Below, one piece after another: positions 22,048 through 34,690 of a stretch of 64,000 nt of DNA (the first letter of the stretch is position 1; every line of letters begins with the position of its first letter). Below the pieces are notes generated by a model. That model saw nothing but the letters and a program-made list of their open reading frames with translations, was not told where the DNA came from and made no database searches. Source of the stretch: Ficedula albicollis (Eukaryota; Chordata; Aves; Passeriformes; Muscicapidae). The stretch lies in NCBI RefSeq assembly GCF_000247815.1, contig NC_021676.1, positions 4,741,948-4,805,947 of the forward strand. Direction: 5' to 3'. The position numbers and the translations under genes are program-made.

Positions 22048-24186
22048 TGAGTTACAGAGGCTCAGGACAGCAAACACCCCATGGAGCTGCTCTGACATAG
22101 GGAAAAGTAATTTTCTGTGTTAGTTTTGATTCCAGAGCTGTATTTAACCTCAGTGCAGAAGCAGAGCTAAGGAAAGGGCAGGGCATTCACAGCTAATATT
22201 TTTATGCCTTTGTTTTTTCTTTAGGAAACAATTCTCCCCTTTTTGAGGGGATAAAGTGCAATGGGAATAGGACTGCTCAGTGGAGAATTCCTTGTGGCAG
22301 AAGGATGGGCAGCATGGAGATTTCTGAGACAGTTTGGATGTCACTTCCATCAAGTAGAAGGAATGTTATGCTGAAACTGCTCATCAAAACTGAGACCTCA
22401 CGGATTATTTTGTTGGAAAGTCAAGAAAACAACCACTGATTTTTTTTCCCCAGGGCAGAGATTTTGTGTTAGAGGAGAAAATGAGAAAACAACCAGGCCC
22501 CAAAAGAGGGGAAAAGGGAAAACCTGAGATTAGAGCAGAGCTAAGGTATCAAAACTTGTAAAAGAAATTTGATGAAGCCCTGATTGTATCCAAAATCCAA
22601 GATTGCTTTGAAATCCAAGGAACTACTCTCACATTATTTATTTGTTTGGAGGTTCTCTATAGTCAGAAAATCCTCATCACTGTGCAAAACTACAGTTTGT
22701 TCCATCCTGAAATCCCAAAAGACAGGGAGAACACCTGGATTTATGATGCTTGGGAGTGTTGGAATTAGATGCAAGTATCTGGGTTTTCCCAGGAATCTTG
22801 TTCTGGAATGTCTGAGTAACACAAGTCCTGGCACAGGTGCTGGGGGTGTGGTGTGGGTACAGGAGCACTTGATGTCCCTGCTCTTCCTGGATGACATTGG
22901 AGCATCGTGGTTGGGGTAAATCCAGCCAGGAATCTGCCAGAGACTTCAGCAGAGCTGAGTTCCATCCCAGTGTGACACAGGCTGGTGGCATGGAGTGATG
23001 TCAGGTCACTGATGTAGAACTGGAAAGATTCCTTGTCACATAATTCATCTCAAAATTTCAATTGGGGTTTTTAACCAAATTTCCATTCCCATTGCAAATA
23101 TATGGATAACGTGTTTAGGCATTATCCTTAAAAAAGTAAAGAAATAGTTTCTTTAAGAGATGGATGATCTGTAGAAGACATTTTTGTAATTTTGCATTCT
23201 AAATGTGATTTATATTTAAAAATAAATTTGCATAAAATCTCCAGCTCTCGATGTCATAATTCTATTCTATCTTTAATTCAGATGCTCAAAAAATGTAAAT
23301 TATTCTTACAGCTAAATAAAAGCCATACAAAGCTGGCAGGAGAGGATAATGAGGTACACAGTGTGCCATGCAGCCATGGTAAATCCAGCAGCACCATGGT
23401 TACAGCCAAAATGGGAGGCCATCAGAAACCAGGGAATTTCAGAAGATTCCTTTGATTCTGCAGACTAATCTGAACTGAGGGAAACTCATGACACAGGTTG
23501 GTAAGGGAAAATATTTACCTGCAAGATAAACAGGCCCCTAAAATGAGGAGGAACAGTTGGTTTAGATGGAAGGGGTTTATTATATTTTTAATATTATTTA
23601 TACAATATATTTATCAGCCATATTTGGACCAAGCTCTGCATATATACAAAATAAAGGTATCAGAATTCTTGTAGCACAGAGGGGTTTGCAAATGAGGTAC
23701 AGGGTTATAAAACATGGTTTGGCTAGGAGGATGGGGAGAGGGATATTGGGATCCCTCAGTCACTGGGATCCTTTGTGAGTAAAAGGCTCCAAATGTCACA
23801 GATCTGGATTCACCCACAGATTAAAAACTGGGTCCTCCTCATCATCAGTAAACTCAAACATGAGGAGATAATTATCCTAAATAAGGGTGTGAAAAACCTT
23901 GGCTGGTGGTAATCATAGGAGGGCAAATAAAAGGTGCAGAGGAAGCCCAGCCTCCTTTCCTGGTGAAGAGGATTGAGAATAAGGAACCTGGATTTTCAAG
24001 AGGACAAGCCTTGCCTTCTATGACTTGCTGTGGCTGATGCAGGTAGGTCTCATCATTCTCTGGTTTTAGCTCATCTCTGACTATGTCTCCCAGTAAAACT
24101 GGGATTTTTTGCTGTTTGTTTGCTGCTGGAAATGTCTAAATCCACCCTGCTCTTCAAAGCTTGTGTAAAATGCACTAAAGTTGATT
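22048..24186. other. Anonymous unique DNA
   Basis: No gene. Frames of about 100 codons at 22584-22991 occur on both strands without a domain. 23100-23340 is AT-rich and repeat-free. 24021-24046 contains a donor-like CAGGTAGGT without a clear partner. Confidence 0.5.
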
Positions 24187-24364
24187 TTCACAGCACTGCT
24201 GACCTGTTTGCTGAGTTACAGTGGTCTTGCTTTAATTAAGCTCAATATTAAGGTCAGACAGTGTCAGTATTAAACTTCACAGCACTGCTGACCTGTTTGC
24301 TGAGTTACAGTGGTCTTGCTTTAATTAAGCTCAATATTAAGGTCAGACAGTGTCAGTATTAAAC
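24187..24364 (+). repeat. Two-copy tandem duplication, 89 bp, identical
   Basis: TTCACAGCACTGCTGACCTG begins at 24187 and again at 24276. I see no difference between the copies. Each copy holds GCTTTAATTAAGC (a TTAATTAA palindrome) and AATATTAAGGTCAGACAG. Confidence 0.95.
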
Positions 24365-24390
24365 TTGGTATTAAGTTCAAACAATTCAGG

Positions 24391-24435
24391 AGTCACTTGA
24401 TGATTTTGTAGGTGTTTTCCAACCCTAATGATTCC
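24391..24435 (+). mobile_element. CR1 3' tip, short and old
   Basis: 'CACTTGATGATTTTGTAGGTG' matches the CR1 'GATGATCTTGAAGGTC' region loosely, followed by 'TTTTCCAACCCTAATGATTCC'. It is only about 45 bp. Confidence 0.6.
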
Positions 24436-25420
24436 AGGCTTCTAGGAGTGGCTCTCCAGGGGCTGGGTGGCTGCTACAAGTCTCCTGGCAGGACAAAGGG
24501 AGCAGAGGAGCAGGAGTGATGAACGGATGCTTTTTTCATCCTTTTGTGAATGAAAATGAAAAAATTCCAGTGTTTGTGGATGAGTGACCACACGGAATTC
24601 TTGGAGGAAGCAGGTGTGACAGGCTCTCCTGCAGGGCCTAAATTTTGCAGAATGTTTGCTCTAGAGCTGCCACTTTCCAATTTTATTTTGTGGCCAAGTG
24701 TGTACAGCAAACCTGTGGGTTTGGGATCTGCTGCTTTTCCCTTTAGGTTTCCTCTTCCACACAAAACAAAGAAGCACTGATTTTGTGCTAAATTTTGAAG
24801 CGGCACCAGCCAGGCCCCTGTGTGACTCTGAGCACCTCTTTGAGAAGGTGCTGAGCTGTTTAAAACCCTGAAGGAGGGATCCTCGTGGTGCTTGGTGCTC
24901 TAGGTGTGTGGCAGTGAACGGGGACAGCCCAAAACTCCCATCCAAAGCTGAGCTTTGTGCTGCTGAATTGGGCACTGAGTGGTTTGGGCATCCCAGAGAG
25001 CCTGGCCAGCCCTGCTGACTCCTCAGGAGCCCTCGTGTGCTTTAATTGAGGCAGTGCCTCAATGCTTTAACTGGGTGGGATCAGCACAAGCATCCCTGAA
25101 TGACAAGATCTCTTCTGAGTCTGTTTTCTAAAGCCAATGACCACCAGGTGTTAAAAACCCAGTTCTGGACTTTGGAGATGCTTGTTGTTTCCTACTTGTG
25201 AAGGTGAATGCCTTCACCTTAAAATAAAATGTCTTCCAAGATGTTGGAGCATAGGATACCAGAGTGCTGTGAGCTTAATGCCCTTGGAAGTTGAAGGTAT
25301 ATTTAAATGTCCGTAACTTTAAGAAAAAAGAACAAGATAATGCTGCTTAGAAATATTTTAAAACAAAAAAAATCATGCTCAGCAGACAGCTCTTATGACA
25401 AGGCTCTGCCCAGAGTGAAT
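24436..25420. other. Anonymous unique DNA
   Basis: No gene recognised. Frames of 104-110 codons on the minus strand at 24474-24975 lack any domain. Confidence 0.5.
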
Positions 25421-25760
25421 TTTTATGCTTGAGTTATAAACCCTTGAAAAATGGGGATCCTAATACAAAAGCTGACACAGCTTTAACTAAAGCAGCTCTA
25501 GTAAGTGCTGCTATAATTATTTGCTCATTAATTACAAATTTTGCAAGACATGAGAGTAACACAAATTGGAAAATAGGAATAATTATCAGTAATAACGCCA
25601 CAGAAGCTGGACACATTGAAAGTATCTTCCTCTTTAAATTTAATAATAGCAAGACAGCTAGAAAACTAATAAGAAATACATAATTGAAAATTAACCTTGC
25701 AAATCTGCTGTTAATAAACCATGGTACTCTTGCACTACAATAATTTTACACAGCCCTTAA
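25421..25760. promoter_or_regulatory. Candidate conserved non-coding block
   Basis: Repeat-free AT-rich sequence with unusually varied words: TATAATTATTTGCTCATTAATT, ATAATTATCAGTAATAACG, TTTAATAATAGCAAGAC and GAAAACTAATAAG. Overlapping frames of 84 and 72 codons lie on opposite strands. The texture is that of a deeply conserved enhancer, but one sequence cannot prove conservation. Confidence 0.3.
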
Positions 25761-27399
25761 TTTGCATTTGAAGTGTTATTCCAGGTAATACTTTGTGACT
25801 TCACAACAATTAATGTGTCTTTGAATTAAAACAAAAACGCCAGGGTTGGATTTGGGATAGCTGGGGAGGAGGGAATGGCATATCCCGCAGTTTTTAGCAG
25901 CTCAGAGCTGGGATGGCTGGAAATCAAATGTACAATGGGGATTTTTGTGCTGTGATGGCTCAATGCTGTTTTGTTGTTGTTGAATTCGGGCATTGTGGAG
26001 TTGCATCCTCCCCTTGTGTAATCCGCAGTCGGGCTCTCGGATCACTTGCACTTTCTCATCCTCCGAGGTGCGAGGCTGGATTGCCTGGGGATGATTTAAA
26101 CACCAGGGCACAGGGAAGGGGAGTGTGTGGTCCTTGAACTCCCCAGCTGCTGCACAGGCTTTTCCCAGCGACCTTGAGTGGTTTTCATGGATCTAATGGG
26201 GGCAGTGCTGGCGGCACTGGGATTTGCTGGGCAGGGAAACTCGGCTCAGCCTCTGGCTTAATGAGAGGAGCTGCTGGCACCTCCTGCCTGAGGTTTTTCC
26301 CCCACTCAAAGGGAAGTGGCACTTCCTTATGAATGTTTTATATCTGTTAGCAATTGACAAAAGCTTCCAAAAATCTTAAATCAATCAATTTGCATGTAAA
26401 GATGAAGAGAATTGTTTACTCAAAACGCAGACTGAGTCAACTGCTCTTGCTAAGTATCTCCCACTCACAAAATAAACCTGATATCTATCTCTGCCTGCAC
26501 AGAAAACTCGGAGCCAAGAAGTGTTCAATAATTTTGGAGCTCATATCTAGCAAGCTCTGAGTGCCCAGCTGAAAAAAAGGATGGATTCTAGGACAAAAAT
26601 CAGGCCTGACAGCAGATTTGTATTATATTAAAAAACTAATGGCAGTGGAGGTATATCCAGGCACTCAGAGTTGTATATGACCAAGCAGCTTTAAAAAAAA
26701 TAATAAAATAAAAATAGAAAAAATAACCCAGAGACCTCCAGTGTTTGGCACCAGAGCTCAGGAACATTGTACACAAACAATTGGGTTAAGAGTGTGCACT
26801 CCAAACAGGGTTCCTGCACAATTCCAAACTCCATCAAGGGCTGCATGTAAAATGTTGGCTGCTTTGTGCAAACCCACAAATCCTGGGGAAAAGGCCACGC
26901 AGGGTCAGCAATTCAGCTGTTTGCCTGCTCACTTTATGTAAGAGGTTAGCAGCAGTGTGCTTTTTGTCCCAAGCCAGCAATAGCAGGAACAGCTTGTTTC
27001 TGAAAGGGCTGGGGCTCCCCTCGTAGTGCTGAGAAGGGGTCCCGAAATAAACCCTGGACGGGGAGAGTCTTTGATTTGACCTCTTCTCCATTTATTTGGC
27101 TCTGTGTGTTTGGCTCCTGTTGCTCCTCTCAGCCTGTAAAGCTCAGACACCACCAGCACAGGTATTCTCCATTTCAATGCGTTTCAGGGAATTTCAAAAA
27201 CGTGGCAATGTGGGAAAATGAATTTTGGGTGCCAGAGCTCTTCTCCCAGAGGAGCTCGAGGGGTTGGATGGAAAACAAACCTTCCATCAGCTCCCGGCCT
27301 CTGGGTGAAGTCCCAACAACATCCCAGGTCTCTGTGGTTCAGCCCAGGGAGGGAGAGGATTTCTCTGTTGTATTTGAGCTATAGGAGAGCAGTGAAAAG
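25761..27399. other. Anonymous unique DNA
   Basis: No gene. 26340-26560 and 26680-26730 are A-rich. Nothing specific is recognised. Confidence 0.5.
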
Positions 27400-27695
27400 A
27401 ATAATGTAACACAGTTCTTCATGTAATGGAGAAGTAAAAGAGAGCTTCATTTAAAGAAGCACTACACTTTTATATAGGGTAGTTCATGCAAAACAGAATG
27501 GAAAAGGCTCATTGGTCCAAGAAGGCAACAGCTCTTTGAAAACATGCTTTGTGCAAAACATCACATCTCTCACACACCCTGCAGGTGCATAATCATTTTA
27601 TAATTTCTTGTCCTTGAGCAGCCTGAGGAACCCAAGGCTTCAAGGCTGCTTTTCCCCTGGTTCCCAGCAGTATCCAACAACATTTCTCCTTCCAA
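27400..27695. mobile_element. Possible degenerate endogenous-retrovirus LTR fragment
   Basis: The succession 'CACTACACTTTTATATAGGG', 'CTCATTGGTCCAAGAAGGCA' and 'CATCACATCTCTCACACACC' resembles bird LTR sequence, with a TATA-like TTTTATATAGGG and a CATTGGT box. I cannot see paired LTRs, a primer-binding site or retroviral genes. The assignment is tentative. Confidence 0.3.
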
Positions 27696-27734
27696 ATACC
27701 TTTGGAATCAGGTACATAGTAAAAAATAGAAAAA

Positions 27735-27996
27735 TGAAAAACTTCTTTGTAATCTCTTCTGCTTGGGACAAAGCTCTTTGAGCAGTGGAGTAGAGCTTAT
27801 TTTAGGGATGTGAGACCTGGCACAGGGTGTCCAAGAAGCTGTGGCTGCCCCTGGATCCCTGGAAATGTCCAAGGCCAGGTTGGATGGGGCTTGGAGCAAC
27901 CTGGGATAGTGGAAGGTGTCCCTGCGCATGGCAGGGGTGGATTAGCTGGTATTTAAGATCCTTTCCAACCCAAACCATCCTGTGATTCCATGATTT
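27735..27996 (+). mobile_element. CR1 LINE 3' end
   Basis: Contains 'AGAAGCTGTGGCTGCCCCTG', 'TCCAAGGCCAGGTTGGATGG', 'GGCTTGGAGCAACCTGGGAT', 'GGAAGGTGTCCCTGCGCATG', 'TTTCCAACCCAAACCATCC' and 'TGTGATTCCATGATT'. The 3' half is well preserved and the first 80 bases are degraded. Confidence 0.93.
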
Positions 27997-30181
27997 GTGT
28001 GAACTCAGTGTGACAAAGCTTAAACTTGCTGATGTGAAGGAGATTTCCTTTGATCCATCAGGATTTGGAAAAGGAAGAGAGCAAGGATGGGATTCCTCAT
28101 CTTAACCCTGGTCAGGGATCAACCCCTCCATTTGTGAATGTAAGAATTGCTGATAAGAGCTGTGGAAGGCTGGGTGGATAACTCTGACCTTCCACGTGTG
28201 TCTGTAGGTCCTTCTGAGAGTTCCATGCAAACCCAGAGGGAGTTTTAGGGCTGTGCTGGATTTGGTGTGGGAGCTCAGAATCTCAGCCAGCCTTGGCACA
28301 TCTTTGGCAGAGACAGCCTTGAGAGCCACGTGGATGAAGAGGAGCAGGGAATGGGCAGCCACAGAGCCAACCTTGGGAAAAAGGAGATGGAAAATACCCT
28401 CTCCTCCTGAAAACCAGCAGGCTGGGGCAGAAATGTGCCTCTAATGCAGCTCCTGGGGCTGCCTCTGCCAGTGAATCCCAATCAGTATTCTGTTCATCCC
28501 TGCTTTCTCAAGGAAAGACATAAAGGAGCAGCATAGCCAAAAGGAAGCTATTTTTAGAAGATGATTTTTTTCCCCCCCAAACCATTCTGCTGTTATTTAT
28601 GTTGCGTGGTTCTTGAGTTATTTATTTCAGTGGGAGTTGATGCTAAGTGGGATGGGGTTTAATGTGTGGAGGGATGGTGAGATCCATCCTACAGCTGTCC
28701 TTGCTATTTCAGGGCTGGCTTGGGAAGTCTTTCCAACCTGCAGATTGGGAGGTGGCTGTTTGGATGTTCTCAAGGTGTTGCTGATGGCCAGGGCTGTTTG
28801 CTGTCCCCAGTCCCTCCAACTTCAGTGCACTGACCACTCTCCTGGGGCTGGCACTGCAACATATTCTAACCTGGCACTTAAGCCACCCATATGCATTTTT
28901 AAAACACTAAAAAGGATCGTTCTGAGTGTGCTCCAAGGTAAAACTAAAAGATGTTAACACTTTTCATCGATCAAAGCTAATTTATGCAAACTGGGCTCTG
29001 CTGGCAACTGCAGCAAGGTATAAATGGTGACATCATGGAGCGTGAGCTCTGCCAACCTGGGGTAGTGCTGGGATGACAATGGAGTGATTTAGCTATTATG
29101 AGCTCACTTAATATTTCATACTTAAAATGGAGCCTAACCTGCAGCTCAGGGTTATGTGAAGTGCACGTTGTGGAGTTGTTTCAGAACAGATTTTGACACA
29201 AACTTTGCAGTTAAGGGAAATGTTTGAGTGACACACATATTGCATATGCTGTTACTCTGCAAGGCTGGTGAAAATCATTTCAGAAAGGAAAACTTAGTGG
29301 GGAATGTTTTCTATTTTCTATCTATGTGTGCGTGTACATAGACACATGCACACCAAAGGGTGGAAAATCTGGAATGTTGTCTTAAGCTTTCTGCTATGAA
29401 ATCATCACAGGAGAAGAAAATCACTTGGATCATACAAATATAGCTGCAGTTTTAAAATCCCAAACCCTGTCACTCGCCCAACAATGACAACAAAACACTG
29501 TAGATGTGATGGGTCATGAGTTTGAACTTTTAACACCAATTTGAGATTCCAGCCTCTTTTACAGAAACAGTGCTGAAGTGACCTCCCATTCAGTGAGGGA
29601 AGTACTGCAGCTGGTCTGAAAAAACATCAAGTAAAGCACCAGGAAAAGAAAAGCTTGTTGTAGTTGATGCTTTGGCTCCCCAGGTTTTCGGCTGATGAGA
29701 GAGGATGTGCTTCTCTCCAAGGCTCAGCGGCAGCCCCTGCACTGAGCCTGGGAGCTTTCTGTTGCTTTGCTCATCTTGCTTTTTGAAAATTTTATTATTG
29801 ATTGTCAGAGAGTTGGAATTACACTGAGAATAACTCGTTTTCCTGCTTAGTGCATGATAAGAAGAGGCAGAATTTCGGCTGAGTGTGTTGGTGAGGAACA
29901 ATATCCAAGATAATTGTGTCCAGGCTGTAGGACAGTGACAAGAGAGCAGGTGAGGACTGATGTTCTTCCAGCCAAAACCATGGGCAGGATGCTTTTATAT
30001 ATTTGGGATAAAACACAGGGCTTTTAGGAGGGATAACTTGCCAACCTTGGCCGCTGCAGCAGGAGGTTGGGACAGCAATATGAAAATATGAAAAAGTTTT
30101 CATATTTAGGTGGGTTTTGCCACTTTTCATACCTTTAAAGGACAGGAAGGAATCCTTTGGGATTATCCTAGGAACGTGGTG
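27997..30181. other. Anonymous unique DNA
   Basis: No gene, RNA or recognised repeat. Frames up to 114 codons are scattered on both strands without a domain. Confidence 0.5.
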
Positions 30182-30543
30182 CTGTTTGCATCAGAAGTTT
30201 AAGTCCAAGAGGGACAAAGTTTCATCCTTGATGACCTTAATTACCAGGTTCTGCTCTCTTTTGAAGAGAACAAGGACAATGAGTATCCCAGAGATGTGGC
30301 CAAACCCTGAGCCTGCAGAGTGCCTCACCGTCTGCAAAAATGACTTTTTAACCCTCTAAGTCATCAGGTTCTGTGTCACAAAGGCAGGTCTGGTTGCACC
30401 TTGTTGGCCACCAGCAGCCTGTGTTTGAGAGCACAGTTTGGGGGTTGCTCTGCATGTCTGAGACATTTCATATTTAGGGAAGGTGCTAATTGATTTTGTA
30501 CCCTCATTTGAGGCTGTTTTGCAATATCTTCCATAGCAGTGAA
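30182..30543 (+). repeat. 362-bp direct repeat, copy 1
   Basis: Begins CTGTTTGCATCAGAAG and ends CCATAGCAGTGAA. By eye it is identical to 30608-30969. No known repeat family is recognised inside it. Confidence 0.95.
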
Positions 30544-30607
30544 TGTTTGCACCAGAAGTTTAAGTCCAAGAGGGGCAAAGTTTCATCCTTGATGACCTTA
30601 ATTACCA
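30544..30607 (+). repeat. 64-bp partial copy between the 362-bp repeats
   Basis: Repeats the first approximately 62 bases of the large unit (GTTTGCACCAGAAG to CCTTAATTACCA) with two substitutions (T to C and A to G). This gives a nested structure: long copy, short diverged copy, long copy. Confidence 0.93.
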
Positions 30608-30969
30608 CTGTTTGCATCAGAAGTTTAAGTCCAAGAGGGACAAAGTTTCATCCTTGATGACCTTAATTACCAGGTTCTGCTCTCTTTTGAAGAGAACAAG
30701 GACAATGAGTATCCCAGAGATGTGGCCAAACCCTGAGCCTGCAGAGTGCCTCACCGTCTGCAAAAATGACTTTTTAACCCTCTAAGTCATCAGGTTCTGT
30801 GTCACAAAGGCAGGTCTGGTTGCACCTTGTTGGCCACCAGCAGCCTGTGTTTGAGAGCACAGTTTGGGGGTTGCTCTGCATGTCTGAGACATTTCATATT
30901 TAGGGAAGGTGCTAATTGATTTTGTACCCTCATTTGAGGCTGTTTTGCAATATCTTCCATAGCAGTGAA
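30608..30969 (+). repeat. 362-bp direct repeat, copy 2
   Basis: Offset of 426 bp from copy 1. The sequence becomes unique after GCAGTGAA. Confidence 0.95.
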
Positions 30970-32154
30970 ATGACTTCTCAACACTTACCCAAAGCAATCA
31001 TTATTAGTTCAAATATTTAAAATATAGTGACACAAGAAATATTCATCAGTATGATTCTTTAAGTTGAATTAGGATAAGACAGAAATGCAAATGCAGAACT
31101 GTAGGATTTTTAGTTTATTTCAATGCTACTTTAGGATCTTTTCCTGCCCACAATGAATTTCCACTGTTCCTTACAGCTAATTGAAAATTTTATGGTTTTT
31201 CAATCAGAATTAGTTCAAGCCACTAGAAAACATCCTTTGTTCCTATATTGATAGGAACTCAGTATTCTCCTTTCTTCCTGTTTGGCCTCCTCTGCCCTGG
31301 ATGCAACGGGAGTAAACACAGTGGAAGGATTTGTATTCCAACAAAGAAGAACAATTGCAGCAGTGTTTAAATTCACAAGGTTTGAGGATTGTAATTGGAG
31401 TTTATTTGAGAGTGGGGGGAGGAAATGTTTATCCCACTTCATTTTAGAGGCTCTCCCTTTGCCTTATCCCTGCTTATCACAGAGGGACAAACATCTTTCC
31501 CTGTAATGGAAATAATTCTGATTCTATTCCAAAAAACAGCCTGGAAGCCATGGGATCCCAGGAATAGGCTTCTCCCTCTAGTGGCAGCAGAAAGGGAGAT
31601 GCAGAATTCTTGGACCAGGTAGTTTCTTCTATTTTTTTTCCTCCTTTGGGAAATCATATGAGCTGCTGTTTATTTACAGCTTCAAAGAAATATGAATATG
31701 GCACAAAATATCTGCAGCTGCCTCCTGGTTCTCTTTAGTCATTGAAATACTTTAAGACCAGCACACTGAGTAGTCTTTTTCTAGTTTTTAAGACCATAAG
31801 GCTCAAAGTACAACAGAGACAACTTGAGAAACACCAATTCTGGGTAGTTTGGTGTCCTGCTAATTCCTGGTGGCAGAACCGTGGAGCAGATGCTGTACTT
31901 GGGAATAAGTGCTGGAATTAGTTCAGCATCCCTCCCTGCAATGCCTGCCACTGCAGAGAGGGAGGGATGGGGATGTTCAGAGAGCTGCCTTGGGGAGCGT
32001 TTGAATCATATTTGAGGCTTCTGTGTTTATTTGACACACAAACTGTAAACCCAAGGACTAAATTGCCCTTGTGCCCCTATAGGGAAAAAAATTATATCTA
32101 TAAGCAGGAGAGGCTGAACACCACCCACAAGTCAAATAATAAGCACAGTGAACA
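30970..32154. other. Anonymous unique DNA
   Basis: No gene recognised. Confidence 0.5.
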
Positions 32155-32306
32155 CAGAGAAGCTGTGGCTGCCCCTGGAGGTGTCCAGGGCCGGGTTGGA
32201 CAGGGCTTGGAGCAACCTGGGATAGGGGAAGGTGTCCCAAGGTAGAAGGTGGGATGGGATGGAATTTAAGGTCCCTTCCTGCCCAAACCATCCTGGGGTT
32301 CTATAA
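32155..32306 (+). mobile_element. CR1 LINE 3' end
   Basis: 'CAGAGAAGCTGTGGCTGCCC', 'GGTGTCCAGGGCCGGGTTGG', 'GCTTGGAGCAACCTGGGATA', 'ATTTAAGGTCCCTTCCTGCC' and 'AAACCATCCTGGGGTTCTAT'. It is colinear with the copy at 27815-27990 and belongs to the same CR1 subtype. Confidence 0.92.
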
Positions 32307-34494
32307 AACCTCTTCTGTCTTATTTCTGCTGTCCCTCTCCTGATGGTGCTTTAACTGCCCAAGAAAAGTATAAATCCACTAAAACTTGTTTCAGATGGGC
32401 AGAAAGGTTGATCTGTCAGGGAGCCTGGGTGAAACATTTGTCCCTGGTTGGCTTCTGAGTCTGCCATTTGTGTTTTACTCCCCATGACTCAGCCCCTGCT
32501 TCGGGTGAGGATTTCAGTGTGGGCTCTCACTTTAATAGATTACATGAATGAAAGGTGGGAACAGCATCTTAAATTCAGGGAGAACGTGTCCTTCAGGCTC
32601 TGGTGCTGAAAATAGAGCCAAAGGATTTTCTGTTATTGGCAGAACACACAAGACACCCCGATGCCCAGTGTGATTGGGGTGCAGCTCAGGTGCCTTTGAT
32701 GTGGGGATGCAGAAGGGGAGCCCTTGGCTGATTTGGGGGTAGAACTTGTGGAAAGTCCCCCCTGTCCTTGGGAAGCTCCACCTGGCTCTGGGGGTGCAGA
32801 GCTCTGCCTCGGGATGGCCTGAGCAGGAAAACATGGCCAGAATCTGCAGTGACATTATTACATTTATAACATCCTTGGGACACAGGAAAGGTGTGCCTGG
32901 CCCGGGAGGTCCCATGAATTCATCCAGGAACTGGAAAATCTCCCATGAGGGAGGAACTTGGTGACTTCACAGTGAAGGGCAAACTCTGTTCCTTCCAGCT
33001 GGGACTCATAATTGTCAAGCCAGCCAAACTCCAGCTTCTTTCTTCCAAATTAGTGATCTTTGTGTCCTTCCTGAGGGTGTTTCCCTGGGACCTGCTCCAT
33101 GCCAGGGCTCTGTGGGAGAGGATGTGGCACAGGAATTCTGGCAGGGCTCTCAGGGTGCTGGTGGCTGCCTGGGCTCAGGTTGGCAGAGCTGGTCCATGGT
33201 TGTGTTTTCCTCCCCTGATCCTCAGCACCAGCTCAGCTTGTTCTGGTGTTTGCCCAGGGTCCCTCCTCAGCCTGCCTGGGGGTTCCTAAGGACAGAAAAC
33301 TCCTTGGGATTTATTTCTTCCATGCTGCCTTCTGTGAAATGGTTTAAATTTTAGTTACTTTCCAAGTCACAGAGCAATATTTTACACTTTCAGCACTGTC
33401 ACTTCTTTGGGTAACACCTTGTCCTGACTCTGGCAGATACCTGGGCTGCTTTTCCAGCCTCTTGTTTCCTCCCTGGACCTGAAAACTGTTCTAATTTGAT
33501 TTTACCTCCCTGTAAAGTTTCTTTTCATTCACTGCCTTTGCTTTTCTTATCTCTTTTTATGCTCTCAACTTCATTATGCAATTGTTCCAACCCTGCTCTG
33601 TATTTGATGTTTTATAACTCGTGTCTGCCTTTTCTTCCACTGTTGATTACTTTTACATTTTGATGTTCCTTCACACTGGCTCTACAGGAAAAAAAAAAAA
33701 AATAGAAAAAACAACTTGAACATTCCCTGTGCAATTACTGGGAGGTGGCACACACAACCCCCGGGCATACATTAATTTATCTTTGAACACTTTCTATTTC
33801 CTCTGTGTCCTTTCTCTCCCCAGCTTTATCACGTTGAATTTCACCCTGCACTTACTCTCCCAACTTAGCTCTGCTAAAATCTAATCTACTTGTTTTCTAA
33901 CTTCTGGTTGAACATTAATCCTGGTGAAATCCTTAAGGGCTGAGCCCAGAGTCTCCCCCACACTCATATCCTCTCATAACTGCTGGTGCAGGAGCCTTGC
34001 TCAGGAATTATTCCTTACAAAACCCACCTTCTTCCCAGTCATACTTCAGGTGGTGGAAAAAATAGGTGATGGGACCCCCTGCACAGTAAATAAATAATTT
34101 TTCCCCAGATCCCCAGGTGTTGCTCACATCTTCTCCCCCTCGCCAGGTTTGTCTTTCCCCTTGACCTGGGCTCAGCTGAGTATTTCAGCCTCTGCCTGAT
34201 TTTGGGAAGTTTCCCAAAACATGGAACATGGGTCTCAAGTGCTGCAGTTCTGATGCTTCCATAAATTTCCTTTAAAGAGAACCAACTTGGATTGCTAAGC
34301 AAAAAGTCTTCAGGTTAATCAGCAGAAGGCTTGAAACGCTCTGGATGAGCCCTAGATTTTTCTAGACTTTTTCTGTAAAACTGTTTTCAGGAAATTCCTG
34401 AAGTTTATTCCCATTAAAAGCACTTCTTTATACCCACATAAATTCCCAATGCTTATAAAATTCTGTCAGAGTAGAAACTTTGAGTGTGTTTGTC
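32307..34494. other. Anonymous unique DNA
   Basis: No gene. Frames of 114-127 codons near 32532-33289 occur on both strands with no domain. An A14 run lies at 33689-33702. Confidence 0.5.
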
Positions 34495-34690
34495 TTGTTC
34501 TTCCATATCTTTATCTAGTTCTTATACTGTATGTAATTAAACCATTTAATACTGACTTTAATTGACCTCATCAATGTCATGGCTTATTAAGCTTTTTATT
34601 GTGTAATGCTCTTTCTTTTCTCTCTATTGACTGATCACATACATTTGTTTATCATAAATTGAGTGCATGTATTTTGGAAAATAAAATTGA
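34495..34690. promoter_or_regulatory. Candidate conserved non-coding block
   Basis: AT-rich, repeat-free sequence with ATGTAATTAAACCATTTAAT, TTTAATTGACCTCATCAATG, CTTATTAAGC and ATTGACTGATCAC. Regulatory-looking on composition only. Confidence 0.22.
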
